Part shown: positions 8,226 through 15,699 of the stretch, piece by piece
Layout: the number at the start of each line of letters is the position of its first letter
Position numbering within the stretch: position 1 is the first letter of the stretch
NCBI GenBank assembly: GCA_016213775.1
Contig: JACQZR010000255.1
Location: forward strand, 1 to 52,418
Length of the DNA: 52,418 bases
From: Acidobacteriota bacterium
Lineage (GTDB): Bacteria > Acidobacteriota > Terriglobia > Bryobacterales > Bryobacteraceae
Direction of reading: 5' to 3'
Translations under genes and position numbers: made by a program
Notes under the pieces: generated by a model
The model's database searches: none
What the model saw: only the letters and a program-made list of their open reading frames with translations
Told to the model about the DNA's origin: nothing

Positions 8226-9305
8226 TCAAGGCCGCCAGATGGTAGCTGCGATGAATCGCTCCGGCATCGCCGAATCGTTGTAGTAGTACACTGTCACCAC
8301 GCGCCCGTCCTTGCCCAGCGCGCTGCGTACATAACCGATGTCCCAAGCCACACCATCGGCGCGCAGAGTCCGTGGACCATCCCAGGTGTTTCCGCCATCG
8401 GAGGAGATCCGCGCAAGAATCGGATAAGGCTTGCTGCGCGAGGCGTAGGTCAAACAAAGCCGCCCGTCCAGCAGCCGGATCAAACTCGCCGGAGTACCGC
8501 TGAATCCGCCCGTGTCGCCTACCTTGCCGATCTTGCGCCAGGTTACGGCATCGTCCTCGGAGATCCACGCGTCGATCCAGTTATGATCCAGATCCTGCTT
8601 CACTCGTAGCGTAGTGAGAAACGTGCGCGGCCCAAGCTGCAGCGTTGATGGCATGATGGCGAACCCTTCCAACTCCGGCCCGATCCACGACAGAAAGTGC
8701 CATGTCAGACCACCATCGCGAGTCCGTGCCGCAAACGGCCGCCCTTCCTTGCCGTTCGACTTCGAAGCCGTGAGAAACGCCGTGCACTGCTTCGCGCCAT
8801 GAACAACGTAATCCGTGCGCGCCGCCACGCCCTGCTGTCCAAACAACGGAAACTCGAACGGTCCTGTCCAGACACGCCCACGATCGGTGGAGTACCACAA
8901 TAACGATCCTCCTCGATGAACGTCCAAGAACCGGATCGTCATGGCGAAGCCCGGATGCGTGAAAGGAATCGGCGTCGCAATAGGGACCGGCTTTGCGCCG
9001 CCCTGCGACGGCGGCAACAGACTCGGCGGTGCTTCCACCTTCCATGTCAAGCCCCCATCCAGGCTCCGCGCCAGCCGCGGTTCTTCCGGTTTATCACCAT
9101 CCATTTGATGCCGGTCCGCTGGCCGCGCTTTGTACCACGCCGCGCTGAATCCCACCAGAATTTCATCGCCCCATCGCCAGATGCCGTGATTGGCGGGCCA
9201 TCCGCCAAAGCGGCCCTTCTCGCGATACACCATCACGTGACGCGGAGCCTCAGCCGCTTCGGCCGTCACCAGCGCCATCAATATCGTAATGATCAGGTTG
9301 CGCAT
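8226..9305 (-). CDS. Exported Asp-box (BNR) hydrolase, sialidase-like
   Basis: 359 residues with a Sec signal (MRNLIITILMALVTAEAAEA). Five Asp-box repeats of the S-x-D-x-G-x-x-W type are visible: SLDGGLTWKV, STDRGRVWTG, TRDGGLTWHF, SEDDAVTWRK (partly degenerate) and SSDGGNTWDG. Spaced boxes of this kind mark a six-bladed sialidase-fold propeller. I do not see the F/Y-R-I-P motif of classical sialidases, so the substrate may be another glycoside, or the protein may act as a binding module. It is the first gene of an operon with the DUF1080 gene, fitting extracellular glycan breakdown. The start codon has no clear Shine-Dalgarno sequence and sits directly behind a terminator-like hairpin (9314-9355). 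Confidence 0.8.
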   Translation of the reverse strand: MRNLIITILMALVTAEAAEAPRHVMVYREKGRFGGWPANHGIWRWGDEILVGFSAAWYKARPADRHQMDGDKPEEPRLARSLDGGLTWKVEAPPSLLPPSQGGAKPVPIATPIPFTHPGFAMTIRFLDVHRGGSLLWYSTDRGRVWTGPFEFPLFGQQGVAARTDYVVHGAKQCTAFLTASKSNGKEGRPFAARTRDGGLTWHFLSWIGPELEGFAIMPSTLQLGPRTFLTTLRVKQDLDHNWIDAWISEDDAVTWRKIGKVGDTGGFSGTPASLIRLLDGRLCLTYASRSKPYPILARISSDGGNTWDGPRTLRADGVAWDIGYVRSALGKDGRVVTVYYYNDSAMPERFIAATIWRP

Positions 9306-9355
9306 AAACAGAAAACGCCGCCGCCCAGGACGCGGGTATGTCGGGCGGCGGCGTT
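9306..9355 (-). promoter_or_regulatory. Attenuator-like hairpin directly before the Asp-box gene
   Basis: On the minus strand 9355-9343 (AACGCCGCCGCCC) pairs with 9326-9314 over 13 perfect GC-rich bases with a 16-base loop. The sequence after it reads TTTTCTGTTT and then the start codon at 9305. This is the form of an intrinsic terminator, but no gene lies upstream to be terminated, because the next gene (9776) is divergent. It could therefore act as a transcription attenuator in the leader. The rest of the 470-base gap (9306-9775) shows no other gene that I can support. Confidence 0.55.
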
Positions 9356-9775
9356 GATCTCACAAGCGGTCTCTGGAGTCGCAGCTCAGTGATTCTCACT
9401 TGTAGATCAAAACTGGAATCACCTAGCTTATCACCACAACAACAAATGTGGGGCGCGGCTCTTCTCGTGGCAGACACTTGTGCCGCCTGGTGATTGTCGA
9501 TCTGGACCAGCGTGTGGATGGCGAGTTGGGGCCTTCGTCCGATCTGGTCGACGCACCTTGTTGCTGTACCGGGGGCTTGGAGGCGATGATTACTCCAAAC
9601 TCCCCCGCGAACACGTGGCCGCGGCTGATTTGAAATCTGGCTGCGGGCGGCGATACAGAACGCGGCCTAATCATTTGGCAAGCAGTTGCCGATAGGCGCT
9701 TGAAAGGAGCGTCGGCGGCGAATGAGGTGCACAGTAGTGCAGCCCGCTCGATTCAGATTCCGACATGCCGCGACT

Positions 9776-10678
9776 ATGAGTACAATTCCGAATTTGTCCC
9801 CTGATCTAATGCGCACAGTGCTTGCGGAACTGGACCAGGCAACCTTCAATCACGGACAGTGGTGCGAAGGATTGTACACTACGCTAATTTGCCGCCTTCC
9901 ACCGGATGAACGGGATTTGGCGCCGGACTCTCATCGCAAGTGCCGATTTGGCCAATGGTATTACGGTCCAGGCTCCATTAATCTGCATGCGCTTCGCGGC
10001 TTTGAAGAGATCGCAATCGAACATGAGCGGATGCACCAGTACGCCGCGACGCTCCTTAGAGCGTCAACCGATCATGTGCCTATTTCCTTACAGGACTATG
10101 AACGCTTCGATAGCGCTCTGAGTCGAATGCGGTTGGAGATCATGACACTCAAGCGAGACATAGAGGATGGGCTGTACAACCTGGACCCCCTGACTGGGGC
10201 AGCCAGCCGGATTGGGATGCTGACCAAGTTGCGCGAAGAACGAGAGCTAGTGAGGCGCATGGTTCATTCGTGTTGTGTTGCGATGATGGACTTGGACCAC
10301 TTCAAGAGCGTGAATGACACCCACGGACATGCCATCGGCGACCGAGTGCTCGTCGGGTTCGCACGGTACGTCATCGCTCACCTCCGTCCGTATGATAAGT
10401 TCTTTCGCTACGGCGGCGAGGAATTCCTTCTTTGCGCGATCGACACCGATCTCATGACAGGCAAAGGAATGATCGAACGGTTGCGCGCGGAGGCTTCCTC
10501 AATCTCACATGATGGTGGCGGAAAGGGATCAATTATCGTCACGGTATCGGCTGGCCTTACGTTGCTGGACCCCGATGTTCCTGTGGAGGAATCGATCGGC
10601 CGCGCCGACAAGGCCCTCTATCACGCAAAGTCAGGTGGGCGTAGCCGAACGCTGGTCTGGGACGCTTCCATGGACTGA
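9776..10678 (+). CDS. dgcZ: Zinc-sensing diguanylate cyclase of DgcZ type (CZB-GGDEF)
   Basis: 300 residues from ATG 9776, chosen because the N-terminus then aligns with E. coli DgcZ; ATG 9722 would add 18 unlikely residues. The N-terminal CZB zinc-binding domain has His26 (NHGQW), Cys56 (HRKCRFGQW), His83 and His87 (EHERMH). These match the DgcZ ligands, as I recall them, with a constant offset of four. The GGDEF domain starts at DPLTGAASR (137), with DLDHFKSVND and an RYGGEEF active loop (213-217). An RxxD product-inhibition site (RPYD, 204-207) lies five residues before it, so feedback by cyclic-di-GMP is expected. It makes cyclic-di-GMP from GTP in the cytoplasm, probably inhibited by zinc as in DgcZ. 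It stands alone between divergent and convergent neighbours. Confidence 0.9.
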   Translation: MSTIPNLSPDLMRTVLAELDQATFNHGQWCEGLYTTLICRLPPDERDLAPDSHRKCRFGQWYYGPGSINLHALRGFEEIAIEHERMHQYAATLLRASTDHVPISLQDYERFDSALSRMRLEIMTLKRDIEDGLYNLDPLTGAASRIGMLTKLREERELVRRMVHSCCVAMMDLDHFKSVNDTHGHAIGDRVLVGFARYVIAHLRPYDKFFRYGGEEFLLCAIDTDLMTGKGMIERLRAEASSISHDGGGKGSIIVTVSAGLTLLDPDVPVEESIGRADKALYHAKSGGRSRTLVWDASMD

Positions 10679-10773
10679 GGAGGCGCTCACCCTTCAGAGG
10701 ATTTCAGCCTCCCAACGACACAAGAATGTCAGTGTCAATGCCACTTCCAGCCCACGGGGCTCTGGGGCGGTGG

Positions 10774-10802
10774 TGCACGCGTGCAGGACACCACGCGGTG
10801 TC
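10774..10802. terminator. Abutting hairpins between convergent genes
   Basis: A 12-base perfect palindrome (TGCACGCGTGCA, 10774-10785) is followed after one base by a six-base-pair hairpin with an ACGC loop (10787-10802). They lie between the convergent ends of the diguanylate cyclase gene and the PQQ-propeller gene. No T-run is present; bidirectional termination is inference. Confidence 0.4.
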
Positions 10803-10812
10803 GGAAGGGCTC

Positions 10813-12054
10813 CTAACCGATCGCGTAACTCGTCAATACCCCTTGATTGCGAATAAACAACGTCCCATGTGCAACCACCGGATGCGCCCAGCTCGGCAGC
10901 CCGAGATCCGGGATATTGAACCGGCTCTTCTCTACATAACCGTCCGGAGTGGCCTGCACCAACCCCATCGTGTAGCGCTCGCCTAAGGCGTACAGGTGCC
11001 CGTCGGCATACGTTAAACACCCCTTGCCCACGCTCCGGTCCTTCCATTTCACATTGCCGGTCTTGAACTCCAGGCAAGTCAGAATATTATTCGAGAACCC
11101 GTAGATGTGGCCCTGATGCAGAATCACGCCTCCGTGATGGTTCATCATCTCGCGAGTGAAGTACACTTCCTTCTGCTTTACTTCGCCGTTAGCAGCCTCT
11201 AATTCCAGACAGGATGCTCCAGTTCCATACGCAGAAGTATAAAAGACCCGATTATCCGCATACACCGGAGTCGCCACGTTGGCTGTCCGGTTCGCCGGCG
11301 ATTCCACTCTCCACAGCGGCTTGCCATCCGACGCCCGCACACCGACGCCGGCCTTGGCAGTCAACACCATGATCGTCCGTACATTCCCCACCGTCGCCGC
11401 GATGCACGACGAGTACCCCGCGCGGTCGCTCAATCCCGTGGAAGACCACACCGTCCTGCCGCTCATCTTGTCCAGTGCCACGATGCAGGCGTCGTTCCCT
11501 CCCGGTGTGACAATCAAATGATTGCCTTCCACCAGCGGCGACTCGCTCAACAGCCAGTGCGGATTGGCGCCGTTGTATTCCTTGAGAATGTTCTTGCCCC
11601 AGACCTTTGATCCATCGGACGCTTTCAGGCAGACCAACTCGCCGTCCTCGGCCAGCACATAAAGACGATCTCCGTCGGTGGTCGGCGTGCCGCGCGGGCC
11701 ATCGCCGCGGTCCTGATCGCCGTAGGCGCCCACCGGCACGGTCCACAGCTTTTTGCCACTGTTACGATCGACGCAATGCACCACGCTGCGCGGCTTCACG
11801 CCGCCTTGCACATAAATCTTATCCCCCACAACCGACATCGAACCGTAACCGGCCCCAAGGTCCTTCACCTCCCACTTCTGCTTCGGTCCGCCTTCCGGCC
11901 ATTTGCTCATGAGTCCTGTTTCCGGCGACTTGCCGTCGCGGAGAATTCCCCGCCATTGCGGCCAGTCGCTCGGCTTGCCGGCGCCCGCGGCCAGTGGCGT
12001 CAGCGCGGCCCCAGCGCAGACAGAAAGCAGTTCGCGTCGAGATAAAGGTGTCAT
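10813..12054 (-). CDS. Tat-exported PQQ-type beta-propeller protein
   Basis: 413 residues from ATG 12054, with GAGGAACC as ribosome-binding site. A twin-arginine signal (SRRELLSVCAGAALTPLAAGA) is followed by the family opening DWPQWRGILRDGKSPETGL. Repeated strands such as GDKIYVQGG, GDRLYVLAEDGELVCLKASDGSKVW, CIVALDKMSGRTVW and VRASDGKPLWRVESP are typical of PQQ_2/BamB-like eight-bladed propellers. No dehydrogenase catalytic residues are evident, so it is probably a periplasmic propeller of unknown ligand, common in Acidobacteria and Planctomycetes, rather than a true quinoprotein enzyme. It is a single gene, convergent with the diguanylate cyclase gene. Confidence 0.8.
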   Translation of the reverse strand: MTPLSRRELLSVCAGAALTPLAAGAGKPSDWPQWRGILRDGKSPETGLMSKWPEGGPKQKWEVKDLGAGYGSMSVVGDKIYVQGGVKPRSVVHCVDRNSGKKLWTVPVGAYGDQDRGDGPRGTPTTDGDRLYVLAEDGELVCLKASDGSKVWGKNILKEYNGANPHWLLSESPLVEGNHLIVTPGGNDACIVALDKMSGRTVWSSTGLSDRAGYSSCIAATVGNVRTIMVLTAKAGVGVRASDGKPLWRVESPANRTANVATPVYADNRVFYTSAYGTGASCLELEAANGEVKQKEVYFTREMMNHHGGVILHQGHIYGFSNNILTCLEFKTGNVKWKDRSVGKGCLTYADGHLYALGERYTMGLVQATPDGYVEKSRFNIPDLGLPSWAHPVVAHGTLFIRNQGVLTSYAIG

Positions 12055-12125
12055 ATGGTTCCTCAATCAGATTAACTGATGAGATGGTCTGATCGCCCCG
12101 AAGGTTACCGTTACAGTTTTGTAGG

Positions 12126-12163
12126 GCGGACGCCCTCGTCCGCGGCCGGCCCCCTGGCCGGCC
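12126..12163. repeat. Two abutting perfect hairpins
   Basis: 12126-12131 (GCGGAC) pairs with 12138-12143, and 12144-12151 (GGCCGGCC) pairs with 12156-12163 around a CCCT loop, with no spacer between the hairpins. The architecture matches 26-59 and 52153-52192. It lies in the 330-base gap between the PQQ-propeller and YVTN-propeller genes. Confidence 0.7.
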
Positions 12164-12207
12164 TCCGCCTTCCGTTGCAATTGTGTATCAGCCCGGCCGT
12201 ACACGCC

Positions 12208-12336
12208 TCAACGCCGCTGCTTCCTCAGATCCTGCACAATCGACAGCGTCCGCGAATCGGCCTTGAGAAAAACCAGTATCTGGTCCGTCACGTCCACTGT
12301 CTGGACTCCGGGTTCCGCAAACGCCAGATCGGACAA
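12208..12336 (-). pseudogene. Possible C-terminal gene fragment
   Basis: A 42-codon minus-strand frame ends with protein-like text (VDVTDQILVFLKADSRTLS, then IVQDLRKQRR and a stop), but it has an in-frame stop directly upstream and no proper start. It could be the tail of a deleted gene next to the hairpin repeat. Chance is also possible. I do not recognise a family. Confidence 0.2.
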
Positions 12337-12384
12337 GCCTCACACTACCCTTCCTCTTGTCCGATGAGCCGAGTAGGAGGCGTC

Positions 12385-14631
12385 GTGGATTCCGCACTCA
12401 CCCTATTGCTCACCGTCCTCTGGGAGGCTGCGGCATACGTTGCACCCGCGTGCCCTTTCCCTGCCGGCCCATTGCCGTCCGCTGCCGCTCCCGTGGCGGT
12501 CGCCGTCGACTCAACACGCGACCGGATCTATGTTGTCCATCGCGCCACGTACCGCGACCTGTCCGTCAACGAAGATTTCCTCCCCACCAACCGCGTGAGC
12601 GTTCTCGACACCAAAGGGAATATCCTCGCCACGGTGCCGGTGGGTAGTGCGGGGAATGGTCACGGGCAGGGCATTGCCGTGGACAGCGCGCGCAACCGTG
12701 TCTATGTGAGCAACGCTGATGATGACACTGTGTCCATCCTCGATGGCTCGGCAAATCGCGTCATCGCTACTCTTCCGGCGGGCAAGTCTCCGCAAGGCAT
12801 CGCTGTGGATTCGGAATCCGGCCTGGTTTACATAGCCAACGGGGCGGGGCGCAGCGTCACCATCCTCAATGCTGCCACGGGGGCAATCCACCGGTCCGTT
12901 CCGTTGAGCGGGAACGCCTACTCCGTCGCCGTTGACAGCCGCACTCTCCTGGCTTACGTTACCGTCAACGCTGCCCCTTGGACCATACTGGCACTGGACG
13001 GCAAAACCGGGAATGTGCAAGGCCAGGTGGAATTATCTCTGCTATACAGCATCCAGGGAATTGCCGTAGACCCCGGATCGCGGGCTTACGTGGCAGACTT
13101 CAACTCCGGAATGGTCTCGGTCATTGATCTCACGAGCCGCGTTCCGAAAGAAGTGACCCGGTTCTCCGCGGGCAGCTATCCGGCCGCGGTTGCCGTCGAT
13201 CCGGTGACGCGGCTGCTCTGGGTGGTGGAGACCGGCGGCCAGCGCGTCAGCGTCTTCAACTCCGGGGGCTCGAAGCTCCAGTCCATGGACGTCTTGCGAG
13301 CAGCTTCCGCCATTGCGATCAACGAAACGGCCCGGCGCGTCTACGTAACCAACACGCTGAGCGACAGCCTCAGCGTAGTCGATGCGGATCGTATGGTTGC
13401 GGCGGAGATGTTTGTGCTGGGTACCGCTCCCTTTGGCATTACTTATGAGAGCGCGACAAAGCGGATCTATGCGGCGAACTATGCGGCGGACTTGGTCTCT
13501 GTGCTGGATACGACAGCCGGAACCGTTGTCGCGAACTGGTACGCCGGAGGCGGTCCTTGGGCGGTCGCCTCGGACCCCGCCGTCCAGCAGGTCTACAGCT
13601 TGAACATGGACGAAAGTACCTTGACTATCCTCAGCGCCATTGACGGCCAGATCCGCAAGAAAGTGCCGCTTGGCCGCTCCAATGCCGGCTTCCTCGCCGT
13701 CAGCAGTTCGACGAGCAAAGTCTACGCTACCGGAGGCAAGGGGCTCACCGTTCTGGACGGCAACACCAACGAGGTGGTAGCCACCGTCGCGGTTGGCGAT
13801 CGTCCCGCCGGTATCGCGATCGATGACAGCAGAGGGCGTGTCTACGTCGCGGCGCAACAAAGCGGAACGATCAGTGTCATCGACACCGCCACTCATGAGG
13901 TGATCGAAAAATGGAGGCCCAAGCTGGACAACGTGTGGGGCCTCGCCGTCGACCCTGAGTTGGGGCGTTTGTACGTCACGATCCCACCGCCGGCAATTGG
14001 CAGCTTCAGCGGCCTGGAGATCCTGGATGCAGATACCGGAGCGTTCCTGGCGCAGGTGAGCACCGGAAACCGGGTTGCTTTGGTGACTGTCAACCCGGCA
14101 ACGCACGAGGTCTTCGTCAGCGACACTCACGATAGCGTCGTGACGGTGCTCGATGGCGCGTTGGCGACTGTGGTTGCCAGACTGCCCATTGGGAGCCTGC
14201 CGCATGGCATGGCATTCAATCCGGAATCGGCCGTTTTGTACGTCGGCGATGCACTGGAGGGCGTCGTCCACTGTCTCGATACAACTGCATACCGTGCCGC
14301 ATCAGCCCAACCACGCCCGCACAACCTTGCCGTGCACGTCGGTGAGCCGCATATCGCGTCCCCCAAAACGATACGTCAGCCGTTCATGATCGAGCCCCAG
14401 CAAATGGAGAATCGTCGCGTGCAGATCGTACACCTCGGTGACGTTCTCGGTCACTTCCTTCGCCAGTTCGTCGGTGGCCCCGTACACGAGTCCGCCCTTC
14501 ACGCCGCCGCCCGCCATCCAGATGGTAAACGCGGTCTCCAGGTGATCGCGCCCGTCTCCATTCGCGGAATCGGGAGTGCGCCCGAACTCGGTTCCCCAGA
14601 TCACCAGCGTCTCGCCGAGCATGCCCCGTGA
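12385..14631 (+). CDS. YVTN-type beta-propeller protein with an antisense-derived C-terminal tail
   Basis: 748 residues from GTG 12385, chosen because AGGAGG lies four bases upstream and a hydrophobic signal-like segment (DSALTLLLTVLWEAAAYVAPA) follows. Some 14 YVTN/NHL-like repeats follow, each of about 42 residues, of the form GIAVD...RVYV.N...D.VSILD....V.ATLP.G..P. Proteins of this type are exported and form propellers; ligands are mostly unknown. The last repeat ends near CLDTTAYRAAS, at about base 14300. From there the frame runs 330 bases antisense through the 3' end of the DUF1501 gene before a stop, giving about 110 residues without propeller character. That suggests loss of the native stop codon. 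Confidence 0.7.
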   Translation: MDSALTLLLTVLWEAAAYVAPACPFPAGPLPSAAAPVAVAVDSTRDRIYVVHRATYRDLSVNEDFLPTNRVSVLDTKGNILATVPVGSAGNGHGQGIAVDSARNRVYVSNADDDTVSILDGSANRVIATLPAGKSPQGIAVDSESGLVYIANGAGRSVTILNAATGAIHRSVPLSGNAYSVAVDSRTLLAYVTVNAAPWTILALDGKTGNVQGQVELSLLYSIQGIAVDPGSRAYVADFNSGMVSVIDLTSRVPKEVTRFSAGSYPAAVAVDPVTRLLWVVETGGQRVSVFNSGGSKLQSMDVLRAASAIAINETARRVYVTNTLSDSLSVVDADRMVAAEMFVLGTAPFGITYESATKRIYAANYAADLVSVLDTTAGTVVANWYAGGGPWAVASDPAVQQVYSLNMDESTLTILSAIDGQIRKKVPLGRSNAGFLAVSSSTSKVYATGGKGLTVLDGNTNEVVATVAVGDRPAGIAIDDSRGRVYVAAQQSGTISVIDTATHEVIEKWRPKLDNVWGLAVDPELGRLYVTIPPPAIGSFSGLEILDADTGAFLAQVSTGNRVALVTVNPATHEVFVSDTHDSVVTVLDGALATVVARLPIGSLPHGMAFNPESAVLYVGDALEGVVHCLDTTAYRAASAQPRPHNLAVHVGEPHIASPKTIRQPFMIEPQQMENRRVQIVHLGDVLGHFLRQFVGGPVHESALHAAARHPDGKRGLQVIAPVSIRGIGSAPELGSPDHQRLAEHAP

Positions 14632-15699
14632 TTTGAGATCCTTCAACAGCGCCGCCACCGCCTGGTCCGCCACCAGCGCGTTCCCCTCGTGGCCCTTCTT
14701 CAGATTGCCGTGCTGATCCCAAGTGCCGTTGTTCTCGTTGAACAGAACCGGCGGCGTGATCTCCACAAACCGCACGCCCGATTCCACCAGCCGCCGTGCG
14801 CGCAGGCATTGCAGGCTGTACCCCTGCCGTTGTGCATCCCCCTCGCCAATCCCGTAGAGCTTCCTCGTCGCGGCGGACTCGCGATCCAGATTCAACACAT
14901 CCGGCACAAGCGACTGCATCCGGTACGCCATCTCATAATTCGCAATCGCCGATTCAATCGCATCGTTCGCGCCCGTCGCGCGCAGCAGATCGCCATCCTG
15001 TTGCCGCAACACCGCCAGCTTCGATTGCTGCACGTGGGCATCGCGATCCCCCGGAGCCAGGTTGTCGATCGGAATCCCATCGGCGCGCACCGGCGTGGCC
15101 TGATGCGTCGCAGGCAGATAGCCATTCGAAAAATTCTCCATGCCCCCCGGCGGAATCGCGCCACTGTGCAGCAGCACGTAGCCAGGCAGATTGCGGTTCT
15201 CGCTGCCCAGCGCATACGTGATCCACGAACCAAGGCTCGGATGCCCGCCGACGTTGCGCCCCGTATGGAAAAGGATGTTGCCGCGCGGATGCAGTGGAAA
15301 CCCCGATTTCATTGACCGCACGATGGTCATGTCATCCACGCAAGTGGCAAGCTGCGGCAGCAGTTCGCTCACCCACGCGCCGCACTGCCCATATTGTTTG
15401 AAGCTCCACAGCGATTTCAGATACGTGCGCTTGCCGCTGCCGGAAGACTTGCCGTGCAGCTCATTCAGCTTCGGCTTCGGATCGAATGTATCCATCTGCG
15501 AAACGCCGCCCGGCATGAAGCAGAGGATCACGTTCTTTGCTTTCGGCGTGAAGTGCGGCCCCGGCTTCGACAGTCCCGCGTACGCCGGATCGGCCATCAA
15601 CGCCGATGCCGCCAGCATGCCGAAACCGTTCGATGCCTGCAACAGCATCTCTCGCCGGGAAAGCGGCGCGGCGGCGATTCCGGGGCAGCGTGTCTTCAT
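14302..15699 (-). CDS. DUF1501 family protein (Tat-exported, sulfatase-like fold)
   Basis: 465 residues. A twin-arginine signal (LSRREMLLQASNGFGMLAASAL) is followed by DUF1501 hallmarks: AKNVILCFMPGGVSQMDTFDPKP, GQCGAWVSELLPQLA, DDMTIVRSM, HPSLGSWITYALG, and near the end VIWGTEFGRTPDSANGDGRDH. The family belongs to the alkaline-phosphatase/sulfatase-like fold; its substrate is not established. The ATG overlaps the stop of the upstream DUF1549/DUF1553 gene as ATGA, so the two are co-translated. Its last 330 bases are overlapped antisense by the YVTN-propeller frame. The heme protein and DUF1501 protein pair is very frequent in Planctomycetes and Solibacter-type acidobacteria. Confidence 0.9.
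   Translation of the reverse strand: MKTRCPGIAAAPLSRREMLLQASNGFGMLAASALMADPAYAGLSKPGPHFTPKAKNVILCFMPGGVSQMDTFDPKPKLNELHGKSSGSGKRTYLKSLWSFKQYGQCGAWVSELLPQLATCVDDMTIVRSMKSGFPLHPRGNILFHTGRNVGGHPSLGSWITYALGSENRNLPGYVLLHSGAIPPGGMENFSNGYLPATHQATPVRADGIPIDNLAPGDRDAHVQQSKLAVLRQQDGDLLRATGANDAIESAIANYEMAYRMQSLVPDVLNLDRESAATRKLYGIGEGDAQRQGYSLQCLRARRLVESGVRFVEITPPVLFNENNGTWDQHGNLKKGHEGNALVADQAVAALLKDLKSRGMLGETLVIWGTEFGRTPDSANGDGRDHLETAFTIWMAGGGVKGGLVYGATDELAKEVTENVTEVYDLHATILHLLGLDHERLTYRFGGRDMRLTDVHGKVVRAWLG

Noticed and set aside
13042-14271. Minus-strand open frame of 409 codons
   Set aside because: It lies entirely antisense to YVTN-propeller repeats; GC-rich third positions keep the opposite frame open. 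Its composition (many His, Arg, Asp) is that of a shadow.
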